The notes: a model not told the origin generated them from the letters alone. A stretch of 32,305 bases of DNA from Pseudomonadota bacterium (GCA_022545455.1 JACZQZ010000014.1:1-32305), one strand, 5' to 3'; shown: positions 8,691 through 15,659, counted from the stretch's first letter. Made by a program: numbers and translations.

Positions 8691-8769
8691 CCCTCCGCAG
8701 CAGCGCCGCTGCCGCTGCGGAGGGTGGAAGGCCGCTCCTGCCTGCGCGGAGCCGAAGCTCCGCTTCGGC
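8691..8769. repeat. Intergenic hairpin pair (REP-like)
   Basis: Between the divergent hldD and UbiK-like genes lie an 11-base perfect inverted repeat, CCCTCCGCAGC (8691-8701) with GCTGCGGAGGG (8714-8724), and a 7-base one, GCCGAAG/CTTCGGC (8751-8769). The phrase CCGCTCCTGC between them recurs in the hairpin cluster at 5560-5570. The rest of 8618-8915 is GC-rich, presumably holds the divergent promoters, and contains no gene that I can support. Confidence 0.5.
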
Positions 8770-8915
8770 GAAGGCAGGTCGGCGGGCGAAGGGAGGGCGG
8801 CCAACGCCGCGCGGTCCGCTCCTCCGGGCTCGGTTGCGCCGGCACCGCCCCGGCCCCATAATGGCGCTGGCGATGGCGCTCCGGAACGCGGCCCGGCGGG
8901 CAGGGAAGGAAAGGC

Positions 8916-9260
8916 ATGCAGACCAGCAACCGCATTCTCGATGATCTGGCGCGAGTCGCCAACGGCGCGGTCTCCACCCTGGTCGGCATCAAGAACGAGA
9001 TCGACGCCCTGGTGCGCCAGCGCATCGAACGCCTGCTGAACGACGCCAACGTGGTCCCGCGCGAGGAGTTCGACGCCGTCAAGGCCATGGCCGCCAAGGC
9101 GCGCACCGAACAGGAAAGGCTGGAAAAACGCATCGCCGGCCTGGAGGCCAAGCTGGGCGTAAAGCCCGCCGCCAGGACCGCCAAACCCGCCGCCAAGGCC
9201 AGGAAATCCGCCGCCACGAAAAAGAAATCCGCGGCCAAGCGCAGCCCCGGCAAACGATAA
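8916..9260 (+). CDS. Accessory factor UbiK-like (BMFP) protein
   Basis: A 114-residue protein with an amphipathic N-terminal part (RILDDLARVANGAVSTL), a coiled-coil segment (about residues 47-80, VPREEFDAVKAMAAKART) and a highly basic Ala/Lys tail. This is the layout of the membrane fusogenic BMFP/UbiK family (COG2960), whose E. coli member assists ubiquinone biosynthesis and trimerises by its coiled coil. A GGAAAGG precedes the ATG. Adjacency to YbjN and proC is typical of alphaproteobacteria. In this genome the mobile element at 9286-9553 separates it from YbjN. Confidence 0.82.
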   Translation: MQTSNRILDDLARVANGAVSTLVGIKNEIDALVRQRIERLLNDANVVPREEFDAVKAMAAKARTEQERLEKRIAGLEAKLGVKPAARTAKPAAKARKSAATKKKSAAKRSPGKR

Positions 9261-9285
9261 CGGCCCGGACCCCCGGCGTAGTACC

Positions 9286-9553
9286 TAGTGGCCTGCATCA
9301 GCTAAAGTGCACCCATACGATCGCTTTTCCCGTTTCCTCGGCAGGAGGGGAGGCGCAGGCGATGGCGGCCCATCGGAAAGCCTTCCCGACGCCCCGAGGG
9401 GACGGGAAAAGCGACCCGAAGGGCGGCGTTGCGAGGCTTCCGGACGTCGTCGCGCGCCGCTTGTGGTGCATGCACACCACGGCGCGACGCGCTCCTAGCC
9501 GGAAACCTCGCAACGCCGTCGTATGCGTACAATTTAGCTGATACAGGCCACTG
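9286..9553 (+). mobile_element. Structured miniature element, copy 2 (complete)
   Basis: The element proper spans 9288-9551 (264 bp) and is flanked by TA (9286-9287) and TG (9552-9553; TA expected, probably mutated). Its ends are imperfect inverted repeats of about 35 bp beginning GTGGCCTG and including ATCAGCTAAA. Inside are three hairpins: arm A 9321-9340 with 9395-9414, which differ only at two positions that keep G-U pairing; arm B 9424-9443 with 9499-9518; and, within B, arm C around 9453-9486 (CGCGCC and GTGGTG facing CACCAC and GGCGCG). It has no transposase and no credible ORF. It is the inverted twin of copy 1 and a structural homologue of copy 3. Confidence 0.85.
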
Positions 9554-9971
9554 GGCTCACACATCCCGGGTGCGCTTCGTCCTTGTGACGGACGGTGCCC
9601 GGCCCGGGCGCCGCCGCGCCGGCTTTGCAAGGCGCCGGAGGCCGCGCACCCCTTGGGTTTTTAGGGCTCATGGCCCTAAGAAAAAGCGGGCCAGGGGCGC
9701 CACCCCGCCGGGTACGGCCGGTACGCCGCGACAGGCCACTGGAAACCAGGGCGGCAGGGGATTCCGCGGGCACCGGCGGGTTATCCACAGAAAACCATGG
9801 CCCCGCCCGCACTCGGGGCTTGCGCCCGGTCCCGGCTTTTGGCAGGCTATATCTGGTGCATCTTTCTCAAAAAATTACAATATAATGCGATACATACAAG
9901 ATCTTGCGGTTTTGCCCCTTGGAACCCACTATTTTGGTGGCGCCGCGGCCGGCGCCTGAGGACAAGCGGCC
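9554..9971 (+). promoter_or_regulatory. Gene-free leader region before YbjN
   Basis: This 418-bp stretch holds no gene. It contains a consensus DnaA box (TTATCCACA, 9781-9789), a stem-loop at 9661-9679 (TTAGGGC/GCCCTAA), a second copy of ACAGGCCACTGG at 9731-9742 matching the right edge of the neighbouring mobile element (9543-9554), and an AT-rich patch with a -10-like TATAAT at 9881-9886 upstream of YbjN. No convincing -35 box accompanies that hexamer. Confidence 0.4.
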
Positions 9972-10475
9972 ATGAAAGGCATCGAATTTCCGTACCCCTC
10001 CCTGGCGGCCAATCCGCTCGACATCTTCGAGGAGATCGTCCTCGACAAGAACTGGGCCTTCGACCGGCGCGGCGACAAGGAAATGGCCGTCCAGGCGCCG
10101 GGCCGCTGGTGCGACTACAGCCTTTTTATCGCCTGGAACACGGACATGCGCGCCATGCACTTCACCTGCGCCTTCGACATGCGCGTGCCGGCGGAGAAGC
10201 GCGCAACCGTGCGCGAGCTCCTCGCCCTGATCAACGAAAAGCTTTGGCTTGGACATTTCGGCGTCTGGGAAGACGAAGGGCTGCCCATGTTCCGCCACGC
10301 ATTGCCCCTGCGCGGGGTCCAGGGTCCGAGCCAGGAGCAGTTGGAGGATCTGGTGGATACGGCGATCGCCGAGTGCGAGCGCTTTTACCCCGCCTTTCAA
10401 TACGTGATCTGGGGCGGCAGGACGCCGGAGGACGCCGTATCGGCCGCCATGGTCGATACCCTCGGCGAAGCCTGA
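9972..10475 (+). CDS. YbjN domain-containing protein
   Basis: A 167-residue cytosolic protein that matches the YbjN family (fold related to type III secretion chaperones). Segments seen are the N-terminal NPLDIFEEIVLDKNWAFDRR, AGRWCDYSLFIAW-like beta strands (APGRWCDYSLFIAWNTDM), and a helical C-terminus (QLEDLVDTAIAECERFYPAF). Biochemical function is unknown; E. coli YbjN is linked to stress and motility phenotypes. One base separates its stop from the proC start, so the two are co-translated. The pairing with proC is a conserved alphaproteobacterial context. Confidence 0.9.
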   Translation: MKGIEFPYPSLAANPLDIFEEIVLDKNWAFDRRGDKEMAVQAPGRWCDYSLFIAWNTDMRAMHFTCAFDMRVPAEKRATVRELLALINEKLWLGHFGVWEDEGLPMFRHALPLRGVQGPSQEQLEDLVDTAIAECERFYPAFQYVIWGGRTPEDAVSAAMVDTLGEA

Positions 10476-10476
10476 T

Positions 10477-11289
10477 ATGACCTCGGTCCTTCTGGCGGGG
10501 TGCGGCACCATGGGCGGCGCCCTCCTTGAGGGATGGCTCGAACGGGGCGTCCAGGCGGAAGCCGTCACCGTCGTCGAACCCAGTCCGGACATTGCCGGCG
10601 CCCTGCGCCGACTGGGCGGCTTGGACGTCGTCGGCGCGCCAGGGGACATCGGCGCCGACCTCCGGCCCGGGGTTGTCGTCTTCGCGGTCAAGCCCCAGGA
10701 AATGGACGCCGTGGCGCCGGCGTACAAGCGCTTCGCCGGTCCCGGCACCGTGTTCCTGTCCATCGCCGCGGGCAAGACCATCGGCTACTTCGAAGACAGG
10801 CTGGGGGCGGACGCGGCCATCGTGCGCAGCATGCCGAACACCCCGGCGGCGGTGCGCCGCGGCATCACGGTGGCCTGCCCCAATGGCCTCGTCACCCCCG
10901 ATCACCAGCGGCTCTGCCACGACCTGCTGGAAGCCGTGGGCGAGGTCGCCTGGGTCGACGACGAGGCCCTGCTCGACGCGGTGACGGCGGTCTCGGGCGG
11001 CGGTCCGGCCTATGTGTTCCTGCTGGTCGAATGCCTGGCCCGCGCCGGTGCGGACGCGGGCCTGCCCGCCGACCTCGCGCTCAGGCTGGCCCGGGTCACG
11101 GTGTCCGGAGCGGGGGAGCTTCTGCACCGCTCGACGGACGCGCCCGAGGCCCTGCGCCAGAGCGTCACCAGCCCCGGCGGCACCACCGAGCAGGCCCTGA
11201 AAGTGCTCATGGCCGCGGACGGGTGGCAGCCGCTTCTCACCAGGGCCATCGCCGCCGCCACCGCGCGCTCGCGCGAACTGGCGGGCTGA
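10477..11289 (+). CDS. proC: Pyrroline-5-carboxylate reductase
   Basis: Catalyses the last step of proline synthesis, NAD(P)H-dependent reduction of pyrroline-5-carboxylate. The 270-residue protein has the Rossmann loop LLAGCGTMGGALLEGW, the FAVKPQ strand, RSMPNTPAAVRRGITV, AVSGGGPAYVFLLVECLA, and the family signature ending SVTSPGGTTEQALKVL. Length and motifs are standard. It is convergent with the sigma factor gene, with only 29 bp between the two stop codons. Confidence 0.97.
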   Translation: MTSVLLAGCGTMGGALLEGWLERGVQAEAVTVVEPSPDIAGALRRLGGLDVVGAPGDIGADLRPGVVVFAVKPQEMDAVAPAYKRFAGPGTVFLSIAAGKTIGYFEDRLGADAAIVRSMPNTPAAVRRGITVACPNGLVTPDHQRLCHDLLEAVGEVAWVDDEALLDAVTAVSGGGPAYVFLLVECLARAGADAGLPADLALRLARVTVSGAGELLHRSTDAPEALRQSVTSPGGTTEQALKVLMAADGWQPLLTRAIAAATARSRELAG

Positions 11290-11318
11290 CGGCGGCGGCC
11301 TCCGGCGGGCGGCGGATT

Positions 11319-12176
11319 TTAGGATCGATTCCCGGCCAGGGCCGGTTGCAGGAGCTCGCGCAGTTTGGCCAGCGCCCGCGTCTCCAGTTGGCGCACCCGG
11401 TCCTTCGATACACCCAACTCGCGGCCGATGGCCTCGAAGGTCTGGCGGACGTCCTCGAAATAGCGCTTGCGGATGACCAGTTGTTCGCGCGGCGGCAACA
11501 TGGCCAGCGCCTTGCCCACGATTTCGCTGACGAACCGGCGCTCGCTGGCCTCCGCCACGGCCTGCTCCGGCGTCGGCGCATCGCTGGTCAGGCAGTCCAT
11601 CCAGGTACGCTGGTCGCCGTCCGGGCCGGCCATGGGCTGGTCCAGGGACCAGTCCCCGCCGGCCAGGCGCCGGGCCAGGGTCGCCACCTCGTTGGCGGTG
11701 GCGCCGAAGCTTTTCGCCAGCCGGGCGGTGATTTCGTCGCTCAGGCCCTCGGCGCCGCCGATGAGTTCGGCGGTCATCTGGCGCAGGCGCAGGATCATCG
11801 CCTTCTGGGCGTTGGTGGTGCCCATGCGCACCAGCGACCACGAGTGCATCACGTGGTCCTGAATGGCGGAGCGGATCCACCACATGGCATAGGTGGAAAG
11901 GCGCACCCCGCGGTCCGGGTTGAAACGCCGCACGGCGCGGATCAAACCCACCGTTCCTTCCTGGATGAGGTCGCTCATGGGCAGGCCCGAACCCCGGTAA
12001 CGGCGGGCGATCTTGATGACGAAGCGCAGGTGGCTGGCGATCAGGCGGCCGGCCGCGTCGGCGTCGCCGGCTTCGGCGCGCCGGGCGAGTTCGCGCTCCT
12101 CGTCGCGGCCCAGCACCGGCTCGTCCACCGCCGCTGCCAGCAGGCCCCTGCGTATACCTGTCGTCGCATTCGTCAT
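11319..12176 (-). CDS. RpoH-type (sigma-32 family) RNA polymerase sigma factor
   Basis: A 285-residue sigma-70-family protein with region 2 (LIASHLRFVIKIARRYRGSG, DLIQEGTVGLIRAVRRFNPD, LSTYAMWWIRSAIQDHVMHS) and region 4 (LPPREQLVIRKRYFED, IGRELGVSKDRVRQLETRAL). SWSLVRMGTT matches the sigma-32 group rather than RpoD. The RpoH box, usually QRKLFFNLR, is degenerate here (AQKAMILRLRQ). That points to a second, diverged RpoH paralogue such as the RpoH2 class used in alphaproteobacterial oxidative or photo-oxidative stress; the class assignment is inference. It is divergent from a TetR regulator, with 136 bp between them. Confidence 0.9.
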   Translation of the reverse strand: MTNATTGIRRGLLAAAVDEPVLGRDEERELARRAEAGDADAAGRLIASHLRFVIKIARRYRGSGLPMSDLIQEGTVGLIRAVRRFNPDRGVRLSTYAMWWIRSAIQDHVMHSWSLVRMGTTNAQKAMILRLRQMTAELIGGAEGLSDEITARLAKSFGATANEVATLARRLAGGDWSLDQPMAGPDGDQRTWMDCLTSDAPTPEQAVAEASERRFVSEIVGKALAMLPPREQLVIRKRYFEDVRQTFEAIGRELGVSKDRVRQLETRALAKLRELLQPALAGNRS

Positions 12177-12251
12177 TGGACCGACGCCCCGGTCGCGCTC
12201 GCCGTTTTCCTACTGCGCCCTTGCCCGTTTCCTCAGGTCAGGCATTATACT

Positions 12252-12261
12252 CGAATATTCG
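12252..12261. promoter_or_regulatory. Palindrome in the sigma factor/tetR divergent region
   Basis: CGAATATTCG is a perfect 10-base palindrome about 50 bp before the tetR start, next to a -10-like TTATAC (12245-12250). An operator for the TetR protein is possible. No second site is seen. Confidence 0.25.
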
Positions 12262-12312
12262 CAATGAGAACCGTCACGATTCGCTTCTTCGCATTTTCGG
12301 GGAGGGGGAGCC

Positions 12313-13008
12313 ATGGCACGCAAAGCCACCGATAAGCCCCGCCGGGGTGAAAACGCACCGCGGCGCCGGACATCATCGAAAGGCGGCGCCAAGCGGCCAC
12401 GGGGCGATATTCCCGAACGCGTCATTTCCGCGGCGCTGGACCTCGCCGCCGGCGAAGGCTGGCGGTCCGTCTCCATGGCCGCGATCGCCGCCAAGGCCGG
12501 GCTCACCCTGGCCCAGGTTCATGGCGCGTTTCCGTCCAAGGCGGCCATCGTCGAAGGCTTCTTCGGGCGCATCGACGCCCAGGTCCTGGCCGGCGGGGAG
12601 GGGGACGAGGACGCCGGCGGTTCGACGCGCGACCGCCTGTTCGACGTGCTCATGCGCCGCTTCGACGCGCTCAATCCCCATAAGGCCGCGGTGGCGGCCA
12701 TCATCCGGGATTCGGTCGCCGATCCGCCTGCCCTCATGGCCGGCGCGCCGCGGTTCCTGCACTCCATGGCGTGGATGGTGGAGGCGGCCGGCCTGTCGTC
12801 GGCGGGCCTTTCCGGCGCGGTGCGCACGGAAGGACTGGCGCTGGTGTACCTGAACGCGCTCAGGGTGTGGCTGGCGGACGACACAGAGGACATGGCGAAG
12901 ACCATGGCCGCGTTGGACTGGGGCCTGCGCCAGGCGGAAATGCTGATGCATTTGTGTGGTTTCGGCGCCCCCCCGGGCGCCGGCGAGGACACCCCCGCCG
13001 CCGGCTGA
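12313..13008 (+). CDS. TetR family transcriptional regulator
   Basis: A 231-residue protein. The first 30 residues are basic and low in complexity. They are followed by a TetR helix-turn-helix (about residues 34-82: VISAALDLAAGEGWRSVSMA, AGLTLAQVHGAFPSKAAIVE) and a helical ligand-binding domain (about 95-215). The C-terminal domain (DRLFDVLMRRFDALNPHKAA, LALVYLNALRVWLADD) resembles the COQ9/TetR-like group common in alphaproteobacteria. The ATG is preceded by GGGAGGGGG. It is divergent from the RpoH-like gene; whether it controls that gene cannot be told. Confidence 0.85.
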   Translation: MARKATDKPRRGENAPRRRTSSKGGAKRPRGDIPERVISAALDLAAGEGWRSVSMAAIAAKAGLTLAQVHGAFPSKAAIVEGFFGRIDAQVLAGGEGDEDAGGSTRDRLFDVLMRRFDALNPHKAAVAAIIRDSVADPPALMAGAPRFLHSMAWMVEAAGLSSAGLSGAVRTEGLALVYLNALRVWLADDTEDMAKTMAALDWGLRQAEMLMHLCGFGAPPGAGEDTPAAG

Positions 13009-13129
13009 GGCCTTCGGCCCGGTCAGGCGGTGCCCGGAAGTGGCCACAAGAATGGGCGCGAACCAAACCTCGCACCAGCGGCCACCGCAGAATACACTCC
13101 CGGAACCGTTCGCCAAGAATGAAGACGCT

Positions 13130-13433
13130 ATGCGAAGTCTTGTCCGCGCCATTGCCCGGCTTTTCGGATCGGATGGCTCAAGGTTGGTAGACTTTCAGGA
13201 TGCGGTCGATGCCTTCGAGCGGGGTGATTACGACGCGGCGCTTCCTGGGTATTTGTCTGCCGCCGAGGCTGGCTACGTCGCGGCGCAATACGACCTCGCC
13301 GTTTATGTATCGAAGGAGTTTGGGCGTTCCGCCTTCGCCCGTCCCGCGCCGCCGCATGGGGAACCCTGTTTTTTTTGATTGGACTTGGCATGCAGATTTA
13401 TGGCGGCTGGCCGAGGTAACAGGGATTCTCGAA
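13130..13433 (+). pseudogene. Frameshifted Sel1-repeat protein remnant
   Basis: From the ATG the frame reads a short N-terminus and then DAFERGDYDAALPGYLSAAE and AGYVAAQYDLAV, the start of a Sel1/TPR-like repeat. Just after QYDLAV, near 13303, one extra base shifts the frame. The natural continuation, MYRRSLGVPPSPV, resumes in the next frame and then runs into unrelated sequence. Sel1 proteins normally have many such repeats; here one survives. The gene is therefore broken both by the frameshift and by loss of its 3' part. It marks the start of a patchwork region. Confidence 0.6.
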
Positions 13434-13511
13434 ATGACCTCCGACCTCGACATCTACCGCTCCGCCCACTTGCTGATAAAGCGCCACGGCGACGACGCGC
13501 CGACAGGGTGA
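13434..13511 (+). pseudogene. Truncated copy of the small protein family seen at 15411
   Basis: A 25-residue frame, MTSDLDIYRSAHLLIKRHGD and five more residues, closely matches the N-terminal part of the intact small protein at 15411-15659 (TSDLDTYRAANELIKQYGD). It stops at GDDAPTG, where the intact relative continues for about 50 residues. The upstream Sel1 remnant frame also runs into it. It is a 5' fragment left by deletion or recombination. Confidence 0.55.
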
Positions 13512-13632
13512 GAACCGGCGCCGGACGGGTTTTTCAGGAAGGACACCCCATTTCACTGCCGACTGATTCATGATGGGACACATTAGAAGGCTGGACGCCA
13601 GGGACTTGCGGCAGATTTCGCAGGTCACCATC

Positions 13633-14211
13633 ATGCATTATGAACGGTCGGCTCGGGCCTATTGGGAGGGGACGCGAAATCATGACGTCAGCCAAAACTA
13701 TGCAGCATTTTTGGACGCGATAGAAGGTGATCCTCCTTACACGATTCTCGATCTGGGTTGCGGGCCTGGCCGGGATCTCTGCTACTTCCGATCGCTAGGC
13801 CACGAGGCAGTCGGCCTGGACGGATCAAAGAAATTCGTGGCCATGGCTCGTCGCTACTCGAAGTGTGAAATCCTCCATCAGGACCTTCTCGCGATGGCCT
13901 TGCCAGAAAGCTACTTTGACGGCGTCTTTGCGAATGCCGCACTGTTCCATGTGCCGCGCCAGGAGTTACCGCGGGTCTTGCACGAGCTGTCGGAGACCCT
14001 GAAGCCTCGGTGCGTCCTGTTCTGCTCGAATCCCCGGGGAAACAACGAGGAGGGCTGGAGTGGTGACCGCTACAGCTGCTTTTACCGCCCCAGCACGTGG
14101 CGCAAGTATGTCACCGCCGCCGGATTTACCGAACTGAACCATTACTATCGACCCCCTGGGCTTCCTCGCCACAAGCAGCCGTGGCTCGCCACGGTATGGC
14201 GCAACGTGTGA
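13633..14211 (+). CDS. Class I SAM-dependent methyltransferase
   Basis: Starting at MHYERSARAYWEGT gives 192 residues; an in-frame ATG at 13570 would add 21 weakly plausible ones. The SAM-binding motif I is ILDLGCGPGRD, followed by VGLDGSKKFVAMAR (acidic residue of motif II), the HQDLLAMALPESYFDGVFAN region and a helical C-terminal half with SNPRGNNEEGW. This is the UbiE/COQ5-like methyltransferase_11/25 type. The substrate is unknown. Codon use is visibly less GC-biased than that of the housekeeping genes and it stands alone among broken genes, both signs of recent acquisition. Confidence 0.82.
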   Translation: MHYERSARAYWEGTRNHDVSQNYAAFLDAIEGDPPYTILDLGCGPGRDLCYFRSLGHEAVGLDGSKKFVAMARRYSKCEILHQDLLAMALPESYFDGVFANAALFHVPRQELPRVLHELSETLKPRCVLFCSNPRGNNEEGWSGDRYSCFYRPSTWRKYVTAAGFTELNHYYRPPGLPRHKQPWLATVWRNV

Positions 14212-14221
14212 TTGGTCCCCC

Positions 14222-14350
14222 ATGATGGCCGACATCGACATCTATTGCTCTGCCCGTTGGAAGGTGCTCTTCGAGGCAGCGCATCGAGCAGGTATTGATG
14301 GGTTGGTAGGCCGAAGCGGGCATGGCTCCCGCGCGCACGTTCAGCGGTGA
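14222..14350 (+). pseudogene. Possible third remnant of the small repeated gene family
   Basis: A 42-residue frame begins MMADIDIYCSARWKV, recalling the MTSDLDIYRSA start of the family at 13434 and 15411, and then diverges completely. It lies 10 bp after the methyltransferase stop. It is either a decayed fragment of that family or a chance resemblance. I see no function. Confidence 0.3.
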
Positions 14351-14418
14351 AGGTGGCCGAATCCCTTCCTCGACGTCGTTACGACCTGCTAGACTGGCCG
14401 GCCAAAGGGAGCTCGACC

Positions 14419-14889
14419 GTGCGTGGATTTGTTGGCCCGTTCGTCCTTTTATCGGTCCTCGTCGCAGGCCCATCCCTAACCGTGGCGCAGGAGTCGAAGA
14501 TCGCGGGGCCGGACCCGTCGCTGACACCCGAGCAGGTGGCCCGCATCCAGGTGGAGGCGTTGGGCCGCAACGACGAGCCGTACCCGGACAAGGGCATCGA
14601 GATAACCTGGAATTTCGCCTCGCTCGGCAACAAGAAGGTGACGGGCCCCTTGCGGCGCTTCAAGCGGATGGTCCACGACCCCGTTTACGAGCCCATGGTG
14701 AACCACAGGGGCGCCCAGTACGAGAACGTGCGAATCGAGGGCGACAAGGCAAAGCTGGACGTGATCCTGCTCTCCAAGGAGGGTCGGTTCGTCGGCTACC
14801 AGTTCACGCTGTCACGCCAGAAGGGCGGCCCATGCGACGGGTGCTGGATGACCGACGCCGTAGCCCGCTTCCATGTGACGGTCCACTGA
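14419..14889 (+). CDS. Secreted hypothetical protein, DUF4864-like
   Basis: I chose the GTG at 14419 because AAGGGAG lies 7 bases upstream and the product then begins with a clean signal peptide (RGFVGPFVLLSVLVAGPSLT, cleavage near VAQ-ES). The frame is open upstream to 14347 but those residues are not signal-like. The mature part, about 130 residues, contains LTPEQVARIQVEAL, WNFASLGNKKVTGPLRRF and PCDGCWMTDAVARFHV. This pattern resembles small exported DUF4864-type proteins of the NTF2-like class. The function is unknown and the family label is tentative. It is followed closely by a membrane-anchored hypothetical gene. Confidence 0.65.
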   Translation: MRGFVGPFVLLSVLVAGPSLTVAQESKIAGPDPSLTPEQVARIQVEALGRNDEPYPDKGIEITWNFASLGNKKVTGPLRRFKRMVHDPVYEPMVNHRGAQYENVRIEGDKAKLDVILLSKEGRFVGYQFTLSRQKGGPCDGCWMTDAVARFHVTVH

Positions 14890-14901
14890 ACGCCGCGGGT
14901 C

Positions 14902-15414
14902 ATGGGCCGCGGTTACGCGCCGCGTCGGGCATGCAGCTGCGCCGGGAGCAACCTCACTTTGATTGCACTCATTTTAGCTCTGGCGGGTCTTGGTATTGGA
15001 ATCACCGTCCTGGTGGTAGTGTGGGTCGTCGTCCACAAAGGTTTGCCCCCTGGAAGGCATGGGTTGTTGAGTTCACCGGAACGAATACGGGAGTATTTGA
15101 AGGAGCTTGCCCGTCGCAGAGATACGATCACCTATCGCGATTTGGCCAAGGTGCTTGAAGTCCAACCGCCGAACACAATTCATCAGGTGGCAGACGCGCT
15201 TGAAGTGCTCATGCAGGAGGATCACGGAAACGGAGCGCCATTTCTTGCCGCTATAGTGGTCAGCAAAGTACGGAACGGGCTTCCTGCGCCGGCGTTTTTC
15301 TCTTTTGCCCGTTCGCTTGGCCGATTCAAGGGATTGGATACGGGCCCGGAAACCCAGACCTATCATGCCCGGGAACTCCACAGCGCTTGGGACTACTGGG
15401 GCAGCTCACCATGA
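14902..15414 (+). CDS. Membrane-anchored hypothetical protein with winged-helix-like domain
   Basis: From the ATG the product is 170 residues; a TTG at 14959 with GGGAG upstream is an alternative start. Residues 19-45 form one strong transmembrane helix (LIALILALAGLGIGITVLVV). The soluble part has a conserved block ITYRDLAKVLEVQPPNTIHQ, then ALEVLMQEDHGNGAPFLAAI, then NGLPAPAFFSFARSLGRF. I recognise this block as a recurrent alphaproteobacterial domain of unknown function that looks like a winged helix. A regulatory or nucleic-acid role is only a guess. Its stop overlaps the next gene by 4 bp. Confidence 0.62.
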   Translation: MGRGYAPRRACSCAGSNLTLIALILALAGLGIGITVLVVVWVVVHKGLPPGRHGLLSSPERIREYLKELARRRDTITYRDLAKVLEVQPPNTIHQVADALEVLMQEDHGNGAPFLAAIVVSKVRNGLPAPAFFSFARSLGRFKGLDTGPETQTYHARELHSAWDYWGSSP

Positions 15415-15659
15415 GAGCCGCCGCCGCATGTCTCGAATGTGAACTCGGGTGCCCCATCACCTCCGACCTCGACACCTACCGCGCCGCCAATGAGCTAATC
15501 AAGCAGTATGGCGACGCAGCCGACATTGAAGCGGCCATGAGGGCAGACGAGCGCCTTGCTGCCGTTGATATGGACGGAGAAGCCGCATGGCTGCGGATCG
15601 TGAAGGCGGTTGAGGAATTGCTGGCAAAAGAGCGACCGGAGGGTGAAAAGATGCATTAG
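15411..15659 (+). CDS. Small conserved hypothetical protein (DUF6961-like)
   Basis: An 82-residue protein whose core, TSDLDTYRAANELIKQYGDA then EAAMRADERLAAVDMDGEAA and WLRIVKAVEEL, is a familiar small alphaproteobacterial family of unknown function. In relatives the protein usually begins MT-SDLDIYRAA, but here that ATG is ATC (GCPITSDLD). The start must therefore lie upstream, at 15411 or 15387, adding about 12-20 atypical residues, unless the gene is no longer translated. It overlaps the previous gene by 4 bp. Fragments of the same family occur at 13434 and possibly 14222. Confidence 0.6.
   Translation: MRAAAACLECELGCPITSDLDTYRAANELIKQYGDAADIEAAMRADERLAAVDMDGEAAWLRIVKAVEELLAKERPEGEKMH

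Noticed and set aside
9661-9679. Stem-loop TTAGGGC/GCCCTAA as a terminator for the UbiK-like gene
   Set aside because: The stem is followed by GAAAAA rather than a T-run on the plus strand, and on the minus strand there is no gene to end.
9554-9971. Chromosomal replication origin
   Set aside because: Only one DnaA box is seen, and none of the usual origin neighbours is present.
13434-15659. CRISPR array or integron cassette array
   Set aside because: Repeats are few, unequal in spacing and are coding fragments; no attC-like sites, direct short repeats, integrase or cas genes are visible.
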